The notes under the pieces are model-generated. The model saw only the letters and a program-made list of their open reading frames with translations. It ran no database searches and was not told the origin of the DNA. The translations under genes and the position numbers were made by a program. From the NCBI RefSeq assembly GCF_000002595.2, contig NC_057008.1, forward strand, positions 1,714,204 through 1,778,203: a stretch of 64,000 nucleotides of DNA. The letters run 5' to 3'. The stretch comes from Chlamydomonas reinhardtii. Lineage: Eukaryota; Chlorophyta; Chlorophyceae; Chlamydomonadales; Chlamydomonadaceae. Positions 1 through 11,100 of the stretch are shown piece by piece; the stretch's first letter is position 1, and every line of letters begins with the position of its first letter.

Positions 1-415
1 TGAGGCGCTGCAGGAGGTGCAGGACCAGCTGCGTGAGCAGGTGAGATTGCCAGGGCAGGGCTGTGGCAGCCGTGGGCGTCCAGAACGAAGTGCATGCGCG
101 TGGGGCTATTTGCGCTTGGAGGGCTTGGCATGCACAGCTACCCTAGCGGGTGGGTCGAGGACTCGAGGCGGCTGTGGCTGTGGCTGTGTGGGGGAGTCCC
201 GGCAGCTGCCCGCTGGCGGTGCACACGAACTGCATCCCCCCTACCTGGCTACGCCTTCTCTTCACATAGTCATGAATGTTACCCCCCACTTCCTTAGCTA
301 ATCATGAATGCAACCCCCCGGTCAGGTCGGCGCGGTGATGGAGGGCCTGAAGGGCCGCGTGGAGGCGGCGCTGCAGCAGGTGGACGAGCAGCTGGCGGCC
401 GCCGGGGCGTGCGTA
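1..415 (+). CDS. 3' part of a coiled-coil protein gene (partial)
   Basis: Two in-frame exons are visible: 1-40 (EALQEVQDQLREQ, then a GTGAGA donor) and one from 326 after a CAG acceptor (VGAVMEGLKGRV, then ALQQVDEQLAAAG). Both are phase 0. Together they read as an uninterrupted heptad-like amphipathic helix rich in Gln, Glu, Leu and Val, so a coiled coil is likely. The gene starts left of the window. Its end is unclear. The frame stays open past 415, but the residue pattern is lost near the Cys-Val at about 410, where a GTAGTA could be a donor. The gene runs towards the truncated subtilase copy on the other strand, and that truncation may have cost it its 3' end. The family is not recognised. 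Confidence 0.4.
270..325 (+). repeat. Intron 3'-end module A, two copies in tandem
   Basis: Two copies of the core TCATGAATGxxACCCCCC lie at 270-287 and 302-319. Between them is CACTTCCTTAGCTAA. The second copy ends six bases before the AG acceptor of the coiled-coil gene. Other module A copies are found in introns of the minus-strand genes, again in the sense direction of the host transcript. Confidence 0.7.
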
Positions 416-599
416 GTAGCCGCCGCCCTACAGTTGCATGTGCTCCATGGATCAGCAAAAGCTTGGGAGCCAAAGATGACTCATGCCAACTGTACGTGCC
501 CATTCATTCTAGTTGGATGGGTATGTCGTTTGTCCGTTATACCCTTGGCGCTGCACAGTGCACACCCACCTGTGAGAAGAGAAACTGTGTGGTCACAGC

Positions 600-736
600 C
601 GCCAGCTGCCCCGCCACTGCGCCCGAGTCGTATCGGGGGTCGGACAGGTAGCAGTTGTCCAGGTCCACACCCGTGTCGCCCGACTGCAGGCGGGCGTGGC
701 GTGGTGGGCGGGCAGGTGGGGCAAGCGCGCGTGTGT

Positions 737-790
<54 letters not shown>

Positions 791-3323
791 TTGTGTAGTT
801 GTGTGTGTATGTGCGGAAAGGTGGGCGTGTGTGTGTGTGTATGCAGGTGGACGCGATGGGGCACCAGCAACAGGTGAGGGCAGAGGAAGTAAGGAGGAAC
901 ATGGAGCGGGACGACAGCCCAACAGCAGTGTTGCCATAACAACGCAAGCGGAAAGGACACACTCACCCCCAGGATCTCGCCGCTTCCGTCCAGCCCCGCC
1001 GCCCAGTAGGGCCGCCGCGCCGCTTCCGCGCCGCTGCTGCCGTCTCCCACAGGGTCGGCGTACTCGGCGGCTGTCAGCGAGCCGCTCTGGGTGAGGATGC
1101 TGGCGCGGGCGTTGCGGTGGGTGTGCGTCATGCGGGGTGACACCCAGCGCACCACCGGCTGAGAAGACAGCCAGTCTAGGGCGGCGGACAGATGCTGTGG
1201 GAGGAGCAAGAAAGGCGTTCAAGTCATATTAATACTACTCACGAGAATGGGGCAACTGCTAGGTACCGTACCGTGGCTCCTGTGACACCAAAATCGCCAT
1301 GACGAATGTGCCTGCCTGCCCTTTTCCCTCTACGCACCTGCTCGCACACAAACACGCGCAGCCGAGCGCCGGCCACAGCCCCTCCGGCGTCGTCCTCGGA
1401 CTGCTGTTCCACCACCATAGCCTGGCCGGCAAAACCCCGCACCGCCGACACCAGCGGCACACAGGTGCCCACGGGGGCTCCAGTCGCCGCCTCAAATGCA
1501 GCCGACATGGCCCCCGGCCAGTCGGCCTCCGCCGCCGCCACGGCCTCAGCCGTCACGGCGGACACCGGCAGTAGCTCCACAAGCAGCTCGTACTGCGGCG
1601 GCGGCACTGCGGCTGTAGCATCCGAAGCCGCCATCTGGCGGCGGCGTGCCGCATGCTCTGCGGCGCCCGCCAATGCAGCAGGCACGTCCCGCGCATCCGC
1701 CAGAGGCAGCTGCCGCATGCGCCGCAATAGCGCCCGCCGAGCCATCTCCAACGCGCTACTGCTGCTGCCGTCGTTGAGGCTATGGCCTGCGGCTGTAGCA
1801 ACCAGGCGGCGGCTGCTACTCCCACTGCCACTCGCGGCGCCACTGCTACTGTGACCGCCGCTGCCCTCCTCGCTTGCGTCCACCGGCTGTAGCCGCACCT
1901 GCTTCACCTCGCCCCTGGTGCACTGCTGCAAGTCCGGCAGTGGCAGGTTTGTTTGCTGCTGCGGCGCCCGTGCTTGCTGCCCTTGAAGCTTCCCGGCCAC
2001 GGTCGGTCCTTGCAGCCGCCGTCGGCTCACCAGCTCTGGGTCGATGCGGCCGCTGCCAGCGCCACTGCTCGCCTCGTGTGCAAGAAGCGGCGCGCACTCG
2101 GGCGCCAGGCGGTGTTCAGCGCCCAGCTCCACCTGCCACCCAGGCAATACGTACGAACATGAGATGCCGGGAGGTTTCAAGCATGCAAGCGGGAATCACG
2201 GCGTCTGCTTGGGTCTCCAGACATAAGCGCCGGGTAGGCAGCGCAGGGTCGACCGGTACAACTCAGGACAAGCCAAGTACGCCCATCAACCCAAGCCACC
2301 CCATCCGGCCCGCCCATCCAGCGCCGCCACGCACCCACCCACGAGCGCACCCACCCGCCGCCGCGCACCCACCATGACTGCGCCCGTGTCCCGCTGCACC
2401 GCCGCAGCCGCCTCCGGCAGCGCCGCCACCAGCAGCGAGGAGTCCGGCACGTACGACAGCACGGAGCCGCCCGCAGCCGACACAGCAGACACAAGCAGGC
2501 CGGCGGCGGGTGGCGAAGCGTCAGCGCCAGTGCTGCTACTGCCGCTGCTACTGCTACTGCCTCCCTCCGGTGAGTACTGCACCACGTACAGGCGGAGGAG
2601 GGGAGCCAGGCCCCAGGCCTCAGCAGAGCGGTAGGCCAGCGGATCCAGGCTGCTGATTGGGTCTGAGATCGAGGCGGAGCGGCTGGCGACGGTCGAGCTG
2701 TCGCCCGCGGCAGCTTGTGCAGCCTGGTGCGAGTCTGATGCGTGCTCACTGCGCGGCAGGCAAGGGGAGGATAGAGCACAGGGTGTGGCGAGAGAATCGA
2801 TGCACGTTAAGGGTCGTCTAAGGAACCAACGAGAGGTTTACAAAGTTGGGCAAAGGCTGGGCTGGTCAGCTCAGGGGTGGGAAATAACTGGGAGCGGCTG
2901 GCGACAGGCCACGCTACCCTTGGTAACCGAGAGAGCCAGCAGTGGGGCCCCATCCCAGAGTTCTGTCAATGTATAGCTTCATGAGTATTTGACTTGTTTC
3001 TCACGCGATGTTGAAACCCACGCGGCGACTGGCCAAAAGTTGCATCGCACGGACGAATACACTCTAGCTCGCAAAGACCCGCCGCGCCAGGTTGAGTACA
3101 TTCCATGATTTTACAGTGCTGATTTAACATTCTGGATCCCCTTATCGTCCACGAAACGGAGGCTTGCTGGGAGCTGCCAACTAGTGAGGGTCGGCCCGAG
3201 CCTCGTTACGCACTTGAACACAATCGAGCCAGTCCGTAGCCTGACGCTCGTTGCTGATGTTGGCAGAACCCAAGCCATGGGCAGCAGCAACACAAGAAGT
3301 GCGCAAGCGCGCAAATGTGGCAT
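600..3323 (-). pseudogene. 3'-truncated KP-43-like subtilase copy (gene 1 of the array)
   Basis: This is the 5' part of a secreted S8 subtilase. Exons on the minus strand are about 3222-3323 (MPHLRACALLVLLLP signal peptide), 2373 to about 2743, 1338-2132, 967-1194, and about 602-683. They encode a signal peptide, a long Ala/Ser/Gln-rich pro-region and the catalytic Asp motif (SGDTGVDLDNCYLSDPRYDS). Homology to the complete neighbour stops at about 600. The His, Asn-oxyanion and Ser motifs, the PA domain and the C-terminal jelly roll are all absent. The retained exons are open in frame, so a short secreted product is possible, but not an active protease. Exons 967-1194 and 1338-2132 and the intron between 683 and 967 are almost identical to gene 2. 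The signal peptide and the linker are more diverged. Labelled a pseudogene because the catalytic domain is incomplete. Confidence 0.75.
731..841. repeat. (GT)n microsatellite in intron
   Basis: A near-pure GT tract (731-789) is followed by a second short GT tract (to 841) inside the intron that precedes the catalytic Asp exon of the truncated subtilase. The equivalent intron of gene 2 carries interrupted GT tracts at about 11883-12005. Confidence 0.9.
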
Positions 3324-5155
3324 TTCTACACGCTTCGTAGAGTTTGCCTAGGGGAAGGCTTGAAGCCCCGTTAGCTAGATGTATGATTGACATGATTCAC
3401 CACGGACACAGCGGCTGGCATGGGCAAGTAAAGCGAGTCAGTCAAGTTATGTTGCAGTCAGCCAGGGGTGCAGTCAGCCGTGTCCGTATTCTACTTGTAG
3501 AATACAAGAAGCTCTCAGGGCATTTTATAATGAGCTACGCTACACAACACACTTGATCTTTGTTGCTATTACAATATATTGCGTACGCGAGGGCTCTACC
3601 ACCACTTGCGGTTGTTCCGATTGGCGTAACCAGGCGTACTGACCCCATGCGCCCATGTGGCCCATGAGGGCCGGGCGCCTGCTTAGTCCTTTCCAATCCT
3701 TCCCAACAGGTTACGAGCCCCGGCTTTGCAATCCCTTGGCATGGTATATACTGCTGGATGGTTTCTGTGAGTGTCATAGGATTTGCCCAAATTTACAAGC
3801 CCCCACGCAAGCCCCCACGTTCGTCCGCGCGCGTTCCCGCCCCGGCTCCGGCCCCGGCCCCGGCACGATCCTTCCTGGCGCGTGTACCAGCCGTGGGACT
3901 AAGCAGAATGGGTGGGAACTGAACGGTTCTGGGCATTGGTTTCTACATTGCTTACCGCTGGGGCTAGAGGGATTTACATTGCCCGCCTCTGGGGATCGCG
4001 GCATAATCTTGAAGTCCCTACCGTCCGGGCCCGAATGATCGTTCCAGTGCCCACATGGGCACTCATGCCCACCTCCCAAAACACTCGATTGACTGCCCCG
4101 GCACCAGCCCATCCATGTTCAAACGCATGAGGAGGCGGAGGCTTAGTTCGTCAGCTACCGTACGGTACTTACCCTAGCATGCTGAGCATGAGCATGAGCA
4201 TTTACATGGGTTCGAGTCCATGTGGCCCCACTAACTCCTTTGAGTCCGGGGGCGCGTTAGGTAAATGCTGGAGGTCATAACATGAATGTGCACAATGGCT
4301 TTCAACAAATGGCCTCAGGCAACGCCCAATAGCCGCCCTCAACTCACCCATGCCCGCAACTCAATCGCACGTACGCTGCCAAATCAATTCCCGCTCCTCA
4401 CTTAATGAACATCCGCGCGCGGTGCGTTTCCGGTCACATTGTATGTTCTTAAGTTTCACACACGCCCCAGCCAACTGCAAACACCATACCGTTGTGGTGG
4501 CTGCCGGCATGACTTGGTTTCCGGTCCTTGGCTACCCGCCAAGCAAGCTGTCCGCGTCAGTCCTGCCTCAGCATGAAAGATAGAGCTACCCAATGCAGCC
4601 ATCCCTGCCCTTTGGGACCTCAATGAACACCACCAAGTGCGGCGTATACCATCATGTCGATGAAAGGAAGGCACGAATGCACGACCGCTCGCAGTAGACG
4701 GATTCTCACCGGCAGGTGTTACCCCGTACGTGTGCTGTCCTGCTTGGTCGGACAGTGCGGCAGTGGACGCCGCTCCTGCGACAGCCAGGTGGCCTGCCCA
4801 GCAACACAGCGCTCACATACGCAAATGACAACCTTCGACTCGCCGTGTGCACCAGTATGCTGCACTGGTCATGCATGTGGACCCGCGCACGCTGCAGTAT
4901 GAATATTGATGCCTGGATATTTACAGCCGGGGCCCCAGTGTGATAACTAACCATAACGCCTCGCTCCATACGCAGCAGGAATGCAATGACATGCGCCTAC
5001 AGTAACACGCGCGCCTAAACCAATATCGGGAGCAAGCAAGTGCCGAGCAGGCCTTGCCCCCCACCCCCACTTATTTTCCCCGCCCACCATCATCCATGTG
5101 TCCCCAGTGCCATTCCTGGTTGCCTTGCACGCCACCACCCTCACTGCTGCTGCCC
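3324..5155. other. Spacer between subtilase gene 1 and gene 2
   Basis: No convincing gene on either strand. It must hold the promoter of gene 1 (right next to 3323) and the 3' UTR of gene 2 (from 5155 downwards). Open frames here are short and lack splice-supported continuations. Confidence 0.6.
4921..4925 (-). terminator. Candidate poly(A) signal TGTAA of subtilase gene 2
   Basis: TTACA on the plus strand reads TGTAA, the usual volvocine poly(A) signal. It lies about 230 bases downstream of the proposed stop codon of gene 2. Confidence 0.4.
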
Positions 5156-8100
5156 TCACGCCTGGATCTTTGCAGGCGGAGGCGGGGCCGGGGACTTGGC
5201 GGCTCCAGCGTTGCGCTTCTTCTTGCCCGCCCCTTTGGGCCGCGGGCGGGGTGCGGCCTTCTTGGGGGCAGGCGGCAACCGTGCCGCAGGTGATGGAGGG
5301 TGAGGAGAGGGAGGGCTGGGAGACGGAGGCGGTGATGAAGTGGCCTGCACGCAGCACCAGCAGCAATACAGCGCGTTAGCCACCAGGGTCAGGCCGCAAA
5401 CTGGGTTCATTCATTTGTGCAATAAGCGCATCCTTCGTGGTGGCGCTGCAATTCAACGCGCCATACATGTTCACCTGCCGCCTAGCCGACGCCACCATGT
5501 GCTACCATACAATCCTATGGACCTGCAGCCTCAGCACTCGCACATTGGGGCGCTCACACGCACCTGCTGCATGCCGCCGCCGCCGCTGTCGCCGCGGGTG
5601 CCGAGCTGCCCTTGGCGCACGTAGGCGGGGTTGAGCTCGGACGCCAGTGTGCCGCTGAAGTGCCCCACCACCGCCACCGCCCAGCGCTGGGGCAGCAGCG
5701 CGTCCGGACCCGACAGCAGGCGCGAGGGCAGCGAGTGCGCCGTCACGGTGATGGTGAGGGCGGCGCCAGGCGACGGGTGGGTGATGTACACACGTTCCAC
5801 GTTGTTGACTCGGTCGGGGGCGGGCCGCACTGCGGCAGGTGGCAGCGGGTACATGGTGAGGCAAAGAACGAAATGCCCGCGGGATGGGCGAAGCGTGTGC
5901 AAAGTGTGCTCAGGTGTGTAAGCCATGCAAGCGCTTGCGTGTCACACATCCTCTATGGCACACGCTGCACGCACTCACGCGCTCCCTCGGGGTTGTTGCC
6001 CATCAGGCTTTGTGGCGGGCTGCCGTCGCGGCCCCCGCCCAGGCCCACAGTCAAGTCCAGGTCGTTAACCAGCTGGGTGGGGGAGTTGACGTCAGCCGGG
6101 TAGTCGTACCACGTCAGCACAATGGAGATGGGCCTGTTGATTGGGTGGTGGGAATACGGGTTTGGAATTCACTGGCTCACTTCCCGACAACACACAATAA
6201 CAACGCAATATACCCTCTAACCACATGAATGTGTCAGTTCGTCTTACCCCTTGCCCGTGGCCGTGATCCCGGTGAGCGCCGCCTGCTGGCCGCTGGCGGT
6301 GAACTGGCCGCGGTCCGCCACCTGGAGCGAGAAGCCGGCGGGCGTGAGGCCGGGCAGCGGCAGCGTGTCCGGCAGGCTGAGGCGGCCCCAGCCCTGGTAG
6401 GCGTCGGGCGGGGGGCCCATGGGAATGCCAAGGGCCATAGCCAGGCCACCCTGTCGGCAGGAAGGCAGTTCCGCATGCACACAAAGAGCAGGACACGTCA
6501 GCGATGTCGGTACATATGCTCGCTCGCTGGTGCACCTACCCGTGGTGACTACTGGAACGTAATATTGCCACTACATGCGACTTCGGTGGCATGCCTAGAT
6601 AGCACGTCAGCGGCTCTTCATTGCCCTCGGCCCGGCTGCCCACAAATGAACGCGTTACACCCCATGCCGCACCCCCGGGCTGTGGTTCACTCGTTTGGCC
6701 AGCTTTGGGTTCTGGAATGGACTGCCCCCAGCGACATCCCACCACTGCCGCAGCCACAGCACAGCACGCACCTGGAGGCTCTTTGCGCCGGCAATTAGCG
6801 CAGCCTGCATTAAACACGGGACAGCGAATGAGCCGAGCAATCCCAACTACTGATACCGTACCAGTGTATCACACGTGTCTTCTAGACTGATCTACCATGG
6901 CTTGTCCAATTGAACAACACGTGATGGTCCGCTGATCAAGCACAGCAATATGACACCGCACCTTGAGCAGCATGCCGCTGGGGGTGAAGGGCGCGGCTGC
7001 GGCGTCCGCCGGGGAGCCGGTGGGGTAGAAGCCGGTGCGCAGGTACTGACGCACCAGCGCTGTGTGGCCGGCGGCGTGCGGGGTGGCCATGGACGTGCCG
7101 CTCAGGTTGGCCTGGGCGGGTGAGCAAGCGCCGCCTGCACACGAAGATAACAACACAGTCATCACGGTGTGGTTGAGCCTGATAGTGGTTGAAGTGAGTT
7201 GTCAGGGGAAGAGGTTACTTGCTGTCTCACTCGGTCCCCTCCATCTCCCCCTCTGAGCTCCCTGCGTGTGTGCTGCCGAAGTCGTCCCTACCTGTGATGC
7301 CGCCCTTGGCGCCGGCGCTGGTGATGAGAACCCCCGGGGTGACGATGTCGGGTTTGATGCGGCCGTCCGCCATGGGTCCGTAGCTGGAGAAGAATGCCAC
7401 GGTGTCGGAGCCAGCGTTTTTCTGCGCGGTTTTTTTTACATTTCGGTGTAAGTTTTGGAGTGCGTACTCGGCTTACGGTGACAAGGCGGCTCGCTGACGG
7501 GACCTGAACCAGCAGCCGCTGCGGCTCCAAGTTCACTTGACCGGAGGATGACAGACTACCCTGACTTTGACGACCATCGACCCCGCCTCAGCTGCATTCA
7601 TGTGGAAATAAAGTGTGCAACCCCGACCCACATCATCATTGAACGCGCGTTCCAACCTCTTTTCCCTGCTGCAGTTCCTCCGTCCCATGCATCCCTTGCA
7701 GCAACTTACCACCGTGTTTGCCAGGCTCAACTCGACGCCGGCGCTGGCGTTGCCCAGCAGCCACTGGCCCAGGCCCTGTGTGTGTTGGCGAGTGCACGAG
7801 CGGCGCATGCATGTATGGTTTGAGATGCTCGAGTGCCAGTAGGTGCGCTTGTGGGGTTATGCACATCCAGAAAATGAAGCATTTGCAAGTTTTTGATTCT
7901 GTGTGAGGTCTGCCCGCTAGCGCACCTACCTGACTGATGACACTGGTCGCCATCTTTGCGGCATAATAGTTGGAGTTGGGGTAGACGGGGGCGGGCGGGC
8001 TGTCCATCATTTCCGGCACATTGTTCACGAAGATCACTGCTCCGCCTCCCGCCGCCCGCACATGGAGGACCTGCAATAGGCAGGAAGCGTGAGGATGGGG

Positions 8101-11100
8101 CACGGGCGGCGACCGAGGTTCATTGGCTGCGGGTGTGGTCACATGCCCACTTACGTTGTCACTAAACAGCCCGCCCTGCCCTGCCCTGCCCTGCCCGGAA
8201 CTCCAGTCCCCACCCCGCCCTGGCCCACCTTTTGATAGAACCAGCACTCGCCGCGCACCGCCAGCACCACCGCCCCCCTGACCTCGGCCGCCGGGTTGGT
8301 CAGCGGCGTGCAGGCGTCGGGCGGGTCGGCCACCACTAGGGGAACCTGGGGGCGGGGAGGGCAGATACCTGAGGATAGCGAGGTCCGGGATGCGAAAGCC
8401 AGGCAGGGAGTACTTTACTACTCAATCCCCCCTTAACCGCGACCTAGGGAGGTGGGCAATCAGGGAGGCAGCAAGAGACAGGGATAAAGCCCCGCGCAAG
8501 TAAGAGCGTGTCATCAGCAACGGACGTCAGCACCGCTAGCTTCATCCAGCAAGTCGCAGGCACACGCGCCCGCACGCCCGCACACCCCAGTGCGCACCTG
8601 GGAGCCCAGGGGGATGATGTTGAGCAGCTGTGGCAGGTCGGGGTTCTCCATCGGGTACACCTGCAAGACGAGGGACGGGCCGGTACGAACGAGCGGACAG
8701 CGGGCATAGTAGTGATGGTTAGCATTGCTACTGGTACGCACTTACGGCTTGGTGGAGGGCTAGAGGCGGCTGACACGGTGGCCCGAGGAATAAGAGCCAG
8801 ACTGGCTCGTTCAGCTAGGGGCATGGCTCACACGCACGTGAATGAACCATCCAACTAGCGCCAGGCCTTCGCCTGTGCTTCGCACATGCCACCACATCCT
8901 GCTGCTGCATTCAGTGCACGCCAGCACCCCTCCCGAATCGAGTTCGCTTACCGACAGCCGAAGTACCTCAGTCGGAGTCGAGCCGTCGGTGCCGGGGGTA
9001 GAGCCGCGGACCTGTCGCGAGCATGCCATGTACGGCGGGGCCACCAGGCGGGGCAGCGTGACCAACGTTCCCGAAGGAGCCCAGGAGCCCATTCCCGCGC
9101 CTTGCTTGCATGTTGCGATCGAACCGCCGCTTCACCTACTACGCACCCACCGCACAAACCCACTGCCTCCATTCGCCCAGTGACGCACCAGGCAGGCACG
9201 CGCCCTCCGCCGCCCACCCGGCCTATCTACCTCTAGGACCTGCGGCCCGATGCCCAGCTCGGCGGGCACGCGGTAGGTCGCACCCACAGCCACAATGTTC
9301 TTGGCGGTGGCGGGCGTGCCAATGCTGCCGCCCGGGGTCAGCGCGTCCGAGCCTGTGCGCAAACGTGCAACGCGTCTTAACTATACACAGGGAGAATGGG
9401 GTTCGCGTACGTGTGCATGTGTGTGTGTGTGTGTGCGCGCGTGCATTTGGAGAGTCAGTACTTCGCGAGCCTCCAGCAGTGCGGGCTGTACAACCTAACG
9501 CCCTGTTGGAGATGCACAGCTGTGAAACGTGGACCAGCAGCAGGTTGGGTAGCTAGCCTGCACAGTGTGCATGCATGCGTGCGTGCACGCACCGTTGTTG
9601 CCGGCGGCGATGAAGGCGATGGAGTCGGGGTTGCGCCACAGGAAGGCGTCGTAGGCTGTGGGCGCATATGCAGCAGGCCAGGCAGGGCAAGGCTGGGAAT
9701 CGCACGCCAGGGGAGGTCACAAGGCGAGCGGGAGGCGGCGCACAGGCCTCACTGCAGGGCTGAGTGGCTGTGCGTACGTGCGTACGTGCATACGTGCACT
9801 GCTACCCAATGCTCACCAAGTTCGGACACACATCACCACGCGCGGGCGAACGACCACCCGTCTGCCACACAACCCCATCAGGCGCCCCAGCCCCATGACC
9901 GCCCCAGCCCCATCAAGCTAACGCCGCCGCCACAGGCCACCACCGCCAGCCTCATGTGTACGGTGTAGTTATCTAGATGCGGAGTGTGCAGCAGGGCAAA
10001 AGGACATGAAGTACACACGCGCATGCGTCCGTGCGTGTGTGTGTGTGTGCGTTTGCGTGCGTGCGCCTCACTCACCCTGTGCCGTCTCCTCGTAGATGTT
10101 GATGTCCGTGCCCCAGCTGTCAGAGGTGACGCGTGCGCCCACTTCATAGTGCAGCTGTGCGCGTGAGTGGGCGGAATTGGTTTGGGGGGCTACATTCATG
10201 ATCATTTCAGAAATGAAGGCGTCGCCAGGAACAGTAGCATGGTAGACGCGTTGCTACCGATGGGGGATGGGGGACCGGGTTGGGGGCGGCCGCTCTTCTG
10301 GTGATGCACATGTGCCATATTGCAGGTGTCCTACGTACGTGCTGATGCCGGCACACGCACAGCAGCTCATGCTCCCATGGATCACCCAATGAACGTCTCC
10401 AGGTCTCCATGTCTCCACCCCACAGCACGCACCCTGAACCCCAGCACTGTGCCACGGGGCCTGCACCACCCACGCACCCAACCACCCACCCGCAGGTACA
10501 CGTCATCCACCGGCTCCGGCGTCTGGAGCCCAGCCTAGCAGGAGGGCGGGAAGTGGGCATCGGGAAGTGGGCATCGAGAAGTGGGCATTAGGAAGTAGCA
10601 TTAGGAAGTGAGCATACATTAGTAAGGGGCACGAACAGGATGTATGACGCGGTGGCTCGGGCATGCTGTGTGTCAAGCGATCGCCTGAGCCCACAAACCC
10701 CCTCATTAACTGGATCCCAGCCCGACAGTGCTTCAATCGATGCACAGACACGCCTGCGTCGAGCTGCCCTCTCTCCCTGTCACCCCACGAGCCCACCTCG
10801 GGGTCGCCTCTGACCAGGGGCAGCGAGATGTCCACAACACTCAGCTTGGCCCGCGGCGCGGCGCCGCTGCCCGCGTCCAGCACCGTGGGCCCGTAGGCCG
10901 CCGCCTCGCCCGCCGCGCCGCTCAGCACGGAGCCGTTGTAGCCGGGCGCCAGCTGCAGCGCCAGCAGGGCGCCAACCATGGAGCCCGCGGTGTGGGTGCC
11001 GTGCCCGGCGGTGCCCTGCGCCGGGTTGTCACCGTACACGCAGCCTGTGGTAGGAGGGTGAGGCAACGACATGGAAATAGGGGGCACTTGAGCTGAAGTC

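Noticed and set aside
481-600. Continuation of subtilase gene 1 past the Asp exon
   Set aside because: The frame stays open but similarity to gene 2 ends at about 600, and the HRKLVQYY and GHGTHTAG exons are absent.
4190-4235. tRNA-like T-arm string GGTTCGAGTCC
   Set aside because: The stem around it does not leave a 7-base loop, and no D-arm, anticodon arm or acceptor stem can be paired upstream.
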